Both the position numbers and the translations under genes were made by a program. The notes under the pieces were generated by a model. The model made no database searches and had not been told where the DNA came from. It saw nothing but the letters and a program-made list of their open reading frames with translations. A stretch of 64,000 nt of DNA from M3007 sp046329435 (lineage in GTDB: Bacteria; Bacteroidota; Bacteroidia; Chitinophagales; Saprospiraceae): assembly GCA_046329435.1 (NCBI GenBank), contig JAXLUR010000007.1:186001-250000 (forward strand). Reading direction: 5' to 3'. Positions within the stretch are counted from its first letter, which is position 1. Each line of letters starts with the position of its first letter. Positions 7,602 to 16,007 of this stretch are shown one piece after another.

Positions 7602-9803
7602 TCATCGTTGCACCGTGAATTTTCGGACGGTAGTACCCTGCGATGTGCCGATGTGCAGTAAATACAAACCTTCGGGCCAATTGTTCACCGGCACTTCCCA
7701 CAGGCCGGAGGGCGCCAGCCGGGTCTCCGGCCTTGCAAATACCAGGCGACCCGCCGCAGAATAAATCCTGAACGAGGCCTGTACCGCTGTTTCAGAACGG
7801 TTTTGTATGGCCAATGTGGCATTGGCAGGGTTGGGCGACAGGGTCCAGGCCGAAGCATTGAAAGCCTCGTTTGTGCCGCTGACCATGTACACGGTGTCGG
7901 TTGCAACGGCCTGCTGACCACAGGCGCCATAGCCGGTCAGGGTGACGATGTAGATGCCCGATGAGTACGAATGGACGACCGCAGTGTCGTTTTCGGCAGT
8001 GGCGCCGTCTCCAAAATCCCAGGTCCAGCCCGTCACGTTGGCCACACTGGCTTTAAAAAGAGCGCCCAGCGGGCCGGTAGTTTGCATGGTGGTGAAACTT
8101 ACTTCGGGCGCCGCGGGCGATTCGGGCGCCGACACGTTTTCCGCAACAAGGCCCTGGCTCTGATCCCAGTACGTTCCCGATGGCGTGGTGACGAATTTAA
8201 TGGCCTTGAACATGTAATCGTACGCAATCCCGGCACTCAGGCAGGAATCGACATAGTCGGAAGTGGACAGGTACCCGTCCGAATGCGCCACCCAGAGGCT
8301 GTCGCCATGCAGGCGCCTGAATACCTGATACCCGATGACCAACGAATCGGGGGCGTCGCCAAAATCGAAATAAATACTTGATTGTACGGGTGTTATAACG
8401 AGGGGTTCTTGCGGCGGCGGCACAATGTTCATGCGAAGCGTAGGGTCGCCCATCAGCGCAATGTGGGCTTGCTGGCCGCCATACCCGGCAACATAGGCGC
8501 CGACATTGTTTTGCGTAACCAGTGCGCCGTAGCCGACCGTCTCGCCCATGCCCATGTGGTGAAATTGCCAGTTGGGCCGGCCAGCCCATGCATTGGTGAG
8601 TACGGTGCCGGGGGAAGCCAAAAGGGCGCGCAGGAGGTTGTCCTGGCTGTCCCAGTCGCCGAAATAGCTCCCGAAGGTCATGGCAAACACGGCGTGCAGG
8701 GTGTCGGTTACCAGTTGCGGGGTGGTTGTAATGCCACTGGCCCCCTGAAACCAGCCGCCGCCACAGCCGTAAATCCACAGGTAGGATTCATTTTTAAGGC
8801 CGTCCCAGTCGAAATAACGCATTGAATCGGGGCTCACGAGCGGAGAGAAATTTTTCCAGCCGTTCTGGGCAAAGCCTTCTGTGTACCCCGCGAAGTTGTT
8901 TTCGATGGCCCCTCGCGCAGGCAGGCTGAATTTGGCGTATCGCCAATCGTGGTCTTTTTGAAAATAACGGCGCAACAGTTCGACCTCGCCCTGGGGGAAA
9001 GCGGGCAAGTTGGAAAAGTCGATGCGGCCTACCTGCAGTTCGATTGCCGAGGGGAAAGTGGACTGATCGAATTTGCCGTCGCCAGGTACGTTGTGGTTGC
9101 GCGGGTCGGATGCCGTGGCATTGTTGATCAAAGTATCGGTCCATACGCCGTTCACGTCGCCGTAGTAGGCGTCGCAGGGCCAGGCGCCGACGTGGTCGGG
9201 ATGTCCGTCGGGATTGATCTCTCCGGAATACGGAACGGGCACATGGCCGACCAGCACCACTGCTTTGGTATGGGCGGGGTCTTGTTGATAGGCTTCTATG
9301 ATGCGTTGCCTGACATCGGCGGCCGGCCAGTTGCCGGGGATGTCGAGCCGGGCTACCGTCCAGCCGTCGCCACTCAGATCGGCAGCGAAACGGGCCAGTT
9401 CGGGCGCCACGGTCAGGGCAATGTCGGTATCCACCAGCAGCAGAATGCGGCCTCTGTCGTTGAGCACAGGGAGCGAAACGCCGCTGTTGATGTAGCCGAC
9501 CCCGCCGGTTCCGAACTCGTAAATGCGATATTCATACGACTTGCCGGCTTCGATATTGAGGTCGGTCCAAAGAGAGGTGGAAGGAGGTATGTTGTTGGCA
9601 ATCAGTGTGAAAAAAGAGAGTGCGGCTTTGTTTTTCCTGTAAATAGTATAACTGGTCGCTTGCGGATCGGGTAGCCAGTGTAAAGTGATGGAAGGAGTTT
9701 CGTTAACGGTAGCCCAGGTCGGCACGGAGAGTTTTTCATCGTAACCCTGGGCAAAAGCCGAAGTCAGGCAAAAAAAGGCGGGTAGCAAAAAGGAGAAGCG
9801 CAT
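7602..9803 (-). CDS. Secreted gingipain-fold (C25-like) protein with PKD and T9SS type A tail
   Basis: A 733-residue secreted protein. It has a signal peptide (FLLPAFFCLTSAFAQG), a fibronectin-III-like region (about 30-115) and a C25-like caspase-fold core with ILLLVDTDI (about 140) and LQVGRIDFSN (about 275), the latter resembling the GR-P strand of gingipains. A PKD domain follows (WDFGDG, about 615) and then a type A sorting domain (LSPNPANATL...YLLHIG). The usual His-Cys catalytic pair is not obvious; the candidate is the Cys in IYGCGGGWF. The start at 9803 is the ATG; an upstream TTG adds two residues. Protease activity is uncertain. Confidence 0.65.
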   Translation of the reverse strand: MRFSFLLPAFFCLTSAFAQGYDEKLSVPTWATVNETPSITLHWLPDPQATSYTIYRKNKAALSFFTLIANNIPPSTSLWTDLNIEAGKSYEYRIYEFGTGGVGYINSGVSLPVLNDRGRILLLVDTDIALTVAPELARFAADLSGDGWTVARLDIPGNWPAADVRQRIIEAYQQDPAHTKAVVLVGHVPVPYSGEINPDGHPDHVGAWPCDAYYGDVNGVWTDTLINNATASDPRNHNVPGDGKFDQSTFPSAIELQVGRIDFSNLPAFPQGEVELLRRYFQKDHDWRYAKFSLPARGAIENNFAGYTEGFAQNGWKNFSPLVSPDSMRYFDWDGLKNESYLWIYGCGGGWFQGASGITTTPQLVTDTLHAVFAMTFGSYFGDWDSQDNLLRALLASPGTVLTNAWAGRPNWQFHHMGMGETVGYGALVTQNNVGAYVAGYGGQQAHIALMGDPTLRMNIVPPPQEPLVITPVQSSIYFDFGDAPDSLVIGYQVFRRLHGDSLWVAHSDGYLSTSDYVDSCLSAGIAYDYMFKAIKFVTTPSGTYWDQSQGLVAENVSAPESPAAPEVSFTTMQTTGPLGALFKASVANVTGWTWDFGDGATAENDTAVVHSYSSGIYIVTLTGYGACGQQAVATDTVYMVSGTNEAFNASAWTLSPNPANATLAIQNRSETAVQASFRIYSAAGRLVFARPETRLAPSGLWEVPVNNWPEGLYLLHIGTSQGTTVRKFTVQR

Positions 9804-9842
9804 GGGCAAGGAATGTTGATTGCCCGGGAAAGATAGCGAAAA

Positions 9843-9875
9843 GAAAAAAGTCGCCCGATGTTACATCGGGCGACT
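9843..9875 (-). terminator. Strong hairpin terminator, leftward
   Basis: A perfect 12-bp stem (AGTCGCCCGATG with CATCGGGCGACT, 9849-9875) has a 3-nt loop and, read on the minus strand, runs into six or more T. It lies 395 bp beyond the end of the minus-strand gene at 10270 and just upstream of the C25-like gene, so it insulates that gene from upstream transcription. Confidence 0.75.
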
Positions 9876-10269
9876 CCGCAGACCATTACAGTTTCAAGGT
9901 TGGTTTCCAAAAGGTCAGGGTTGGGTTTCAGCGGGTTGGGGATGTTTCCTGACGGTTAGGCTCGGTTTTATGCGGATGGACTCTTGAGATGGAAAAGGGT
10001 GGTTTGTTTGGGGTTAACTAGGTTTTGTCAGGTTGGGAAATCAAAAGCCATGAAGTTATATTTCCGGTATTTCGGGTAAAAAATGATTGGGCAAAGAAGG
10101 TTTTGGGGTGTTCCGGCAGCACACTAAGGCGTTTCAGATTTGACTTGTTTTCATTTGATTCGACGGTGCATACAGGGCAAATCAAGGCGCACGACTTCTC
10201 CGTCAATGCAGGTTTCCAGGAAAAACGTGGCGCTGCCGGAACAAAATGGTTTGGGTTGAGGCTGACTTT
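9876..10269. other. Intergenic stretch without a supported gene
   Basis: About 390 bases in which several short overlapping reading frames on both strands show no recognisable domain, signal peptide or consistent codon pattern. The left part is unusually G/T-rich on the plus strand (runs such as GGTTGGG and GGTTTGTTTGGGG). It could be a long 3' untranslated region of the gene at 10270-10707 leading to the terminator. Confidence 0.4.
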
Positions 10270-10707
10270 TCAGACCAGATGGCCGTTATTTCGATACAGG
10301 GTGACAGTGTTGGCTGCCTGGTCGATCTTGATCGTAATCACATCGCCCGGCGCACCGAAACTGTAACCGACAATATTTTTCTGGTTGGCGGCGCTCATCG
10401 GGAGGCCGGTGTGTTCCACGACAAAAACTTCGTTGGCCTGGGCCAGAATCTCGGTCTCTGACCACGATGCGTAGGCATCGATGATCGCCAGACCGGCCGG
10501 AGCGGCAGAAAGCACCGTAATTTGATAGTTGGCTTCTACACGCAACCAGGCTGTGCCGCGATTGATCTCCGTATGCGCTTCGGATTCACCCGGCGTAACA
10601 ATATCGTCGATGATGATATAGCCTGTTCCGGGATCCTGAATGATTCGCTGATAACGGGTCGACACTTCCAGATTGCCAGGATAATTGTCGTTTTTCGTGA
10701 TGGACAT
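10270..10707 (-). CDS. Hypothetical protein, 145 residues
   Basis: Not recognised. The start at 10707 (MSITKNDNYPG) is preferred over an upstream frame start because the extra 19 residues look non-coding. The protein has no signal peptide or membrane segment and appears beta-rich, with alternating segments such as YIIIDDIV, AWLRVEANYQITVLS and VITIKIDQAANTVTLYRN. It is isolated, followed by a long untranslated stretch and a strong terminator. It could be a small secreted or effector-like beta-sandwich protein, but nothing proves this. Confidence 0.45.
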   Translation of the reverse strand: MSITKNDNYPGNLEVSTRYQRIIQDPGTGYIIIDDIVTPGESEAHTEINRGTAWLRVEANYQITVLSAAPAGLAIIDAYASWSETEILAQANEVFVVEHTGLPMSAANQKNIVGYSFGAPGDVITIKIDQAANTVTLYRNNGHLV

Positions 10708-10810
10708 TGTTCTTGTCGTTTGATGAAACAAAGATGGGGGGATTTTATGGGCAGGGCTGCGCAACTATTCGCTTGTATTTATATTTCAAAAATTATTTTT
10801 TACAGAAAAA

Positions 10811-10965
10811 TTCTTTTTAATTCGTTGATTTTAAATAAATTGTAATTAAAAATAACAAAAAGTCAAAAATCGTAAAGATCTCTTTAAAATCGTAAAAAAA
10901 ACTGTGACCCTGCTTCGGTTAGCCTGCCTGATCCGCTTGCCGTGGCCAACCCGTCCTGTAGCATG
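10811..10965 (+). pseudogene. Degenerate copy of the promoter and 5' end of the gene at 11527
   Basis: The stretch matches, in the same order, pieces of 11480-11640: AATTCGTTGATTT, then AAAAAGTCAAAA, then CCCTGCTTCGGTT followed by CTGATCCGCT. Between them lie substitutions, small gaps and in-frame stops, and the resemblance fades after about 25 codons. It is best read as the surviving 5' end of a tandem paralogue whose body was lost; an IS1-family remnant lies between it and the intact gene. Confidence 0.5.
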
Positions 10966-11012
10966 GTGTCGGTTTTCGCTTTCTGACCCAATCTCGACCG
11001 ATTTTTACGCAC

Positions 11013-11050
11013 AAAAAAAGCCGCCTCACTTCGCTTGTTTGTGAGACGGC
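11013..11050 (-). terminator. Hairpin terminator, leftward, after IS1 remnant
   Basis: GCCGCCTCA (11020-11028) pairs with TGAGACGGC (11042-11050), allowing one G-T pair. On the minus strand the stem is followed by seven T. It sits 15 bp beyond the end of the truncated transposase frame. Confidence 0.6.
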
Positions 11051-11064
11051 CATTGTGCAGACTT

Positions 11065-11427
11065 TTATGGGATCAGCTTACCCAAAGAAATAAACGGATA
11101 TTCTTCATCACTGATCATTGCATCTAATTCCAAAACATCACCTGCCTTTGCAGGCGCCAAGGTGGGAGTGCTTTTGCTTTTTTTAATCCAGTTCAAAGCC
11201 GTTTGATGGCTAATGGCGAACACACGGCTCAAACCTCGCGATGAATTCCGCTCCTGAGCCGTACGAAGTACTAAATCTTGCGTTGTCTCATCATATTGCC
11301 GCGTTTTTATTACCCCGCTAAAACCACGGCTTTTGTATTTATACCGTGGATTGCCCACAGCATTACTCCCATTGCGAGCCAACCCGGTAGAACCACATTT
11401 TTTGCAACTGTTAATCTCTGATATCAT
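11065..11427 (-). pseudogene. IS1-family transposase remnant (N-terminal part)
   Basis: The 120-residue frame matches the N-terminal part of Bacteroidota IS1-type transposases: a zinc-ribbon half (SCKKCGSTGLARNGSNAVGN), an HTH (RGLSRVFAISHQTALNWIKK) and the beginning of the catalytic domain at VLELD. It then runs into an unrelated ISDEEYPFISLGKLIP tail and stops, so the DDE catalytic domain is absent. The second pair of zinc-binding cysteines is also lost (YKYKSRG where YKCKxCG is expected). No terminal inverted repeats were seen. It should be inactive. Confidence 0.65.
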
Positions 11428-11526
11428 CTTTTTGAACAAAAACACAAATCATTCATAAATTGACAACACCGTTTTTTGAAAAAAAACTTTGCAATTCGTT
11501 GATTTAAAGTACTTTACTTTACAATA

Positions 11527-13137
11527 ATGAAAAAAGTCAAAAGACAAAATGAAGCCAAGGAAACTGCAAAAAATTCTTCGTCCCTGCTTCGGTTGGGGCG
11601 GCTGATCCGCTCGCTGTCGCAGGCCCAGAAACGCGACTTCAAAAAATACGTGAAGTTTTGGGGTGGGCAGGGCGACCGGAAGTACCTGCTGCTGTACGAG
11701 GCAATGTTGGCGTTTGCCCGTTCCGGAAAAGAAGAAGAAACGCTGACGGAATTTCTGCTGAAGAAAAAAAAGTTCGGGGAGAAGCCGGCCGATCTGAGTG
11801 CGCTCGCACATTATTTGTACAAAAAAATACTGGAAAGCATGCGGACGACCCCTGAGGGGGCGCCACACCTCGTACGACTCAATGCGCTGATGCAGGATAT
11901 TTTGTTTGTGTACAACAAAAACCTGTTGTCCGACTGCCTGCCGCTGATCGAGGAGGCGCGCCAAATGGCGAGGGCGCTCGACAAACCGGCTTACGAACTC
12001 GAACTGCTGCTTTGGGAGCGGCGCACCCAAATGCTCGACCGGCACCGGCAGCACGAGCAGTTTTTTCCGTTGTTCCGTGAAGAAGAAAACCGGCTGATTG
12101 AAGAACTCATCCGTTTTCACCGGTTCAATGCCATGGCTTTCGAGATCGCTTACTTTTTGCGTGGTCGCGCCCCTCTGCCCCCGGAACTGGATGCTGAAAT
12201 ACAAAGTATGTTGCCCCAATACCGCGATGGTTTGCCCGAAGACCTGTCGCGCCGTTCAAAAGTGCGGCTGGGGTCTTTGCTGGCCGGTTATTACGAAATG
12301 CGGCACTCGCGCGACAGTGGCCCTGCCGGCGGTTTGGTGAAGATGGCCAACCTGGAAAAATCGCTGCGTTTCCAGGAAAATATGCTCGATATCTACCGCT
12401 CCAATCCTCTTTTTTTTGAAGAAGAACAGGCTCAGTACGCGATTGCGCTGGAAGGGTATATCAACCGTTGCCTGCGATTGGGCAAAATTGAAGAGGCCGA
12501 AAAACACATCGCTGGTATGCAACCCGGTAAAGACGGTTTCATTTTCTATCAATCGATCGCTTTTGTACAACTGACGCACCACCTGCGCCAGAATGATTTC
12601 AGGCAGGCCCGCGACTATATCGTGCGGCACCAAATGGCGGCCGCACTGGAGAAATACAAAAACAGGATCAATGAGACCCGAATGCTCGCCCTGCGTTTTA
12701 CCTGCGGGCAAGTCTATTTTTGCCTCGACGACTTCAACCGGGCGGGCGACTGGTTCGGGCAGGTGGCAAGCATGCGCCCCGAACTGCGGGCCGACGTGGT
12801 ATGGCTGTGCAAGTTGCTGGATATCATTTGTTTGTACGAACAGGGCGTGTACAAACAAGAGATCAATCCGACCCGCCCCCTGATCAATCATTCACGTGCC
12901 TTGCGGCGGGCCGGATTGCTCAACGAATTTTTGGATCTCCTGATTTCGGCGGTAAGCCTGGTTTTTCGGAACCCTCGCGCGCTTACCCGCGACGGGCTGC
13001 CGGAATTGCTGGTCGAACTGCACCGGCATTTAAGCCAGACGCAGGCCTATTATCTCTACGGCATGGTGCTTGCCTGGCTGGAGTACCGGCTCAACCGAAG
13101 CAGCATTGCAAAAGAGATCGAGCGATACAACCGTTAA
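11527..13137 (+). CDS. Hypothetical all-helical (TPR-like) protein, 536 residues
   Basis: Not assigned to a named family. The protein is almost entirely alpha-helical, starts with a basic stretch (MKKVKRQNEAK), then LLRLGRLIRSLSQAQKRDFKKY, and continues with repeated helical pairs resembling degenerate TPR units, for example GYINRCLRLGKIEEAEKHIA and FTCGQVYFCLDDFNRAGDWF. There is no signal peptide or membrane segment. It resembles large lineage-specific families of helical-repeat proteins in Saprospiria. A degenerate copy of its 5' end lies 650 bp upstream, suggesting the locus once held two copies. Confidence 0.6.
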   Translation: MKKVKRQNEAKETAKNSSSLLRLGRLIRSLSQAQKRDFKKYVKFWGGQGDRKYLLLYEAMLAFARSGKEEETLTEFLLKKKKFGEKPADLSALAHYLYKKILESMRTTPEGAPHLVRLNALMQDILFVYNKNLLSDCLPLIEEARQMARALDKPAYELELLLWERRTQMLDRHRQHEQFFPLFREEENRLIEELIRFHRFNAMAFEIAYFLRGRAPLPPELDAEIQSMLPQYRDGLPEDLSRRSKVRLGSLLAGYYEMRHSRDSGPAGGLVKMANLEKSLRFQENMLDIYRSNPLFFEEEQAQYAIALEGYINRCLRLGKIEEAEKHIAGMQPGKDGFIFYQSIAFVQLTHHLRQNDFRQARDYIVRHQMAAALEKYKNRINETRMLALRFTCGQVYFCLDDFNRAGDWFGQVASMRPELRADVVWLCKLLDIICLYEQGVYKQEINPTRPLINHSRALRRAGLLNEFLDLLISAVSLVFRNPRALTRDGLPELLVELHRHLSQTQAYYLYGMVLAWLEYRLNRSSIAKEIERYNR

Positions 13138-13143
13138 GGGCCG

Positions 13144-14385
13144 TCAATAGTTGGCCTGTACCTGTACCCTTAGCAGTTGCCCGCGCTCGTCGTAATCGGT
13201 ATTAAGGTCCTGGTATTTTCGATGACTGATCATATAAGCCAGGGTCAGTTCCAGGTTTTTGTTGACCTGCCACTCGACGCCGATTTCCGTTTCCTGTACG
13301 GCATACATGCGAGCGTCGGTTTCGTGTTTTTTGGCGCCGTCGTAGGTCTGGTACCGAACGAAGGGCATAAACGTGAATTTTGAACCGAGGTGGGTACGCC
13401 AGCTGGCCGTTATGTAGCCGCCGTGGAGCTCGTGCAGCCGGATGGAATCGGTTGCAGCATCGAAAGAAGGACTTTGCCCCCAGTTGTATTCTGCCTGAAT
13501 ACCAAAGGGCTGCGGATAAATCACCAGCGAAGCGCCGATACGTTTGTCGGCGTAGGTGGCGTCTTTTTGATATTTGACACCGCTGCTCAATTGGTCTTTG
13601 GCCAGCGTAAAACGCCCGCTGTACGCCTGAACGCCGGGTTCGATGATTTGGCCGCCCTTTAACCTGAACGGATAGGAGGCCCGCGCGATCACGTGCAGGT
13701 TGTCGTTGGCTTCCGGCTTGTTGGCACTTTGGCCGTTGTACACGCCGAACCCGAAGATGCCGTAATCCCCTGAGCCTTTCAAACCCTCTTCAACCAGCTG
13801 TTTGAAGCGGCTGCGGATTTTTTTAGGGGCATAATAGCCGAATACGCCCAAATCGCGCTCGTTGGGAGCGCCCGAATTGATGGCGTCGGAACGATCGAAA
13901 GGCAGTCGCTGGGAGCTGGATTGGAGGTTGTCAAAACCATACGGCACCTTGCTTTGGCCGATCCTGACTCGCATGGTCTGGTCATCGTCGAACGCATAGT
14001 CGAAATAGGCGTCTCTCACTTGCAGGAAATGCTTGCTGTTCGCGGAGGCATCGGCAGAATAGTCGAATTGGAGATAGGCAAAAAAACGGGGATTGATCTG
14101 ACCGCTGAAAATGAGGCGCGCCCGCCGGAAGTAGAACCCTTGATTGCGGCCGATCGACTTGTCGCATTGTTCGCAGCGCAAGTCAGGGTTGGTTTCCAGG
14201 AGCCGGTTGTAACGAAACTGGGCATAGCCGCGAAGCGATATTTTTTCATACCATTTCGCTGAATGTTGTGCAGGAGGTGTGGCGGCCGATGGCTTTGGCA
14301 AGCTGTCTGCGGGCGTTTGAGCCGCAATGCCGCTTGTGCAAAAACCGATAACGACCGTCAACACCGCGAGGCGTTGCAGTAGCAT
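13144..14385 (-). CDS. Phosphate-selective porin O/P family protein
   Basis: A 413-residue outer-membrane porin of the OprP/OprO type. It has a signal peptide (LTVVIGFCTSGIAAQ), an early SLRGYAQFRYNRL strand, then RARLIFSGQINPRFFAYLQF and MRVRIGQSKVPYGF, which are characteristic of the family, and it ends on an aromatic (QANY). The porin would let phosphate cross the outer membrane. The phosphate transporter gene lies directly upstream on the same strand, separated by a terminator hairpin, which supports a phosphate role. Confidence 0.85.
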   Translation of the reverse strand: MLLQRLAVLTVVIGFCTSGIAAQTPADSLPKPSAATPPAQHSAKWYEKISLRGYAQFRYNRLLETNPDLRCEQCDKSIGRNQGFYFRRARLIFSGQINPRFFAYLQFDYSADASANSKHFLQVRDAYFDYAFDDDQTMRVRIGQSKVPYGFDNLQSSSQRLPFDRSDAINSGAPNERDLGVFGYYAPKKIRSRFKQLVEEGLKGSGDYGIFGFGVYNGQSANKPEANDNLHVIARASYPFRLKGGQIIEPGVQAYSGRFTLAKDQLSSGVKYQKDATYADKRIGASLVIYPQPFGIQAEYNWGQSPSFDAATDSIRLHELHGGYITASWRTHLGSKFTFMPFVRYQTYDGAKKHETDARMYAVQETEIGVEWQVNKNLELTLAYMISHRKYQDLNTDYDERGQLLRVQVQANY

Positions 14386-14430
14386 GATGAAGTAGCAGGT
14401 TAGGAAAAGCAGAAAAAGGGATACAGACAG

Positions 14431-14477
14431 AAAAGCAAAGGCCGGGCATCTTTCAGCGACGCCCGGCCTTTGTTTTT
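14431..14477. terminator. Bidirectional terminator between pit and porin
   Basis: A perfect 12-bp stem (CAAAGGCCGGGC at 14436-14447 with GCCCGGCCTTTG at 14461-14472) has a 13-nt loop, TTTTT on one side and AAAA on the other. It starts at the stop codon of the Pit gene, so it probably ends or attenuates the pit transcript before the porin. Confidence 0.75.
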
Positions 14478-15867
14478 ACATAAACAGGCGGAAGAAGAAG
14501 AACAGGATGCCGGAGAGCAGCATCGTAACCGGCAAGGTAAGCAGCCACGCCAGAGCAATATTAATGATGGTCTTTTTGCGGAGGTTTTTTACCCCGCCCT
14601 GTGCGACCATCGTGCCGGCAACACCCGACGACAACACGTGCGTCGTACTCACCGGCAGACCAAACCACGAGCTGACCCCGATCGTAGCGGCGGCACACAA
14701 TTCGGCGCTGGCGCCCTGGGCATAGGTCAGGTGACTCTTGCCAATCTTTTCGCCGATCGTAACAACGATGCGTTTCCAGCCGATCATGGTGCCGATTCCA
14801 AGGCAGACGGAGATCAGGAGCACGATCCAGGTGATGCGATATTCGTACGCCTGCGAGAGGTTTTTAATTTCCGCTTTTACGGTTTTTGCTGCATCACCTG
14901 TAATGACACCGCCTTTGATGGAGCTGTCGAGGTTTTTGTTCAGTCCCTGGATGTTTTTACGCGCAGCCAGGATTTCCTCGCGATTTTTCATATCGGTCGT
15001 ATCCAGCTGTACTGCCAGGGCTTCGCTTTTTCCGGCCAGCGCTTTCAGGCTTTCGCTGTTGTGGTCGCCTGCTGCTGCCGCTTGGGTCAGGGCGACTTCG
15101 ATGCGGCGGCTCGAGCCAGCCAGATCGCCGGGCGGCAGGTGGGGGTTGAGGGCAAATTGCATGGGCAAAAAGGCCATCAGGACAACCATCAGCAAGCCTA
15201 CGCCTTTCTGGCCGTCGTTGTTGCCGTGGAAATAGCTGACCAGCGTACAGGTGCCGATCAGAATAACCCGAATCCAGGTTGGAGGGGCTTTTTTCTTGTG
15301 TGGCTCGTCAAAGATCATTTTGTTTTTCTTGATCGAAGCCCGCAGGATAAACATGAGCAGGATGGCCAGGCTGAACCCGAACAGCGGGGAAACCAGCAAT
15401 GACATCCCGATTTCTTCGGCTTTTTTCCAGTTGACGCCGGCGCCGCCGTTGACTGTCCAGAATGCAAAACCGCCGCCCAGCAAAGAGCCGATCAGGGTGT
15501 GCGAACTGGAACAGGGGATGCCGAAATACCAGGTGCCGAGATTCCATGCAATGGCAGAAATCAGGATGGAAAGCACCAGGGCGATGTTTTCGGCAAGCGG
15601 CACGCTGAGCAGGTCGTTGACGGGCATCAGTTTGACAATGCCCATTGCGACTGCAATACCACCGAGCATGGCGCCCAGAAAGTTCCAGATACCCGCCCAG
15701 ATGACGGCAAATACGGGAGGCAATGTTTTGGTGTAAATGACCGTGGCTACGGCGTTTGCGGTGTCGTGAAAGCCGTTGATGGCTTCAAAAAAACACACTG
15801 CCAGAAGGCAGAAGAGGAGAAGAATTGAGGCATTTGCAGACAAATCTGCAATAAATCCAAGTGCCAT
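14476..15867 (-). CDS. Inorganic phosphate transporter, PiT family
   Basis: A 463-residue inner-membrane transporter that couples phosphate entry to a cation gradient. The family signature FEAINGFHDTANAVATVIYT occurs near residue 30 and is echoed by the second repeat (SYFHGNNDGQKGVG). Many membrane segments are visible, with a charged central region (about 240-340) between the two halves. The start at 15867 (MALGFIADLS) is preferred over one 13 codons upstream. The porin downstream makes a plausible two-membrane phosphate uptake pair. Confidence 0.9.
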   Translation of the reverse strand: MALGFIADLSANASILLLFCLLAVCFFEAINGFHDTANAVATVIYTKTLPPVFAVIWAGIWNFLGAMLGGIAVAMGIVKLMPVNDLLSVPLAENIALVLSILISAIAWNLGTWYFGIPCSSSHTLIGSLLGGGFAFWTVNGGAGVNWKKAEEIGMSLLVSPLFGFSLAILLMFILRASIKKNKMIFDEPHKKKAPPTWIRVILIGTCTLVSYFHGNNDGQKGVGLLMVVLMAFLPMQFALNPHLPPGDLAGSSRRIEVALTQAAAAGDHNSESLKALAGKSEALAVQLDTTDMKNREEILAARKNIQGLNKNLDSSIKGGVITGDAAKTVKAEIKNLSQAYEYRITWIVLLISVCLGIGTMIGWKRIVVTIGEKIGKSHLTYAQGASAELCAAATIGVSSWFGLPVSTTHVLSSGVAGTMVAQGGVKNLRKKTIINIALAWLLTLPVTMLLSGILFFFFRLFM

Positions 15868-16007
15868 ACCAGGAGGGCTATTTAGTAGTTGCAGTAGAAA
15901 AAACAAACAAAGGTTAGGAAACTGGAGGCGAAAGTAGGGTCAAAACCAAATTTGATTTGGCAATGAATATTAAGTTAATGTTAAGTTTGACGATGCCCCG
16001 CCAGTGC

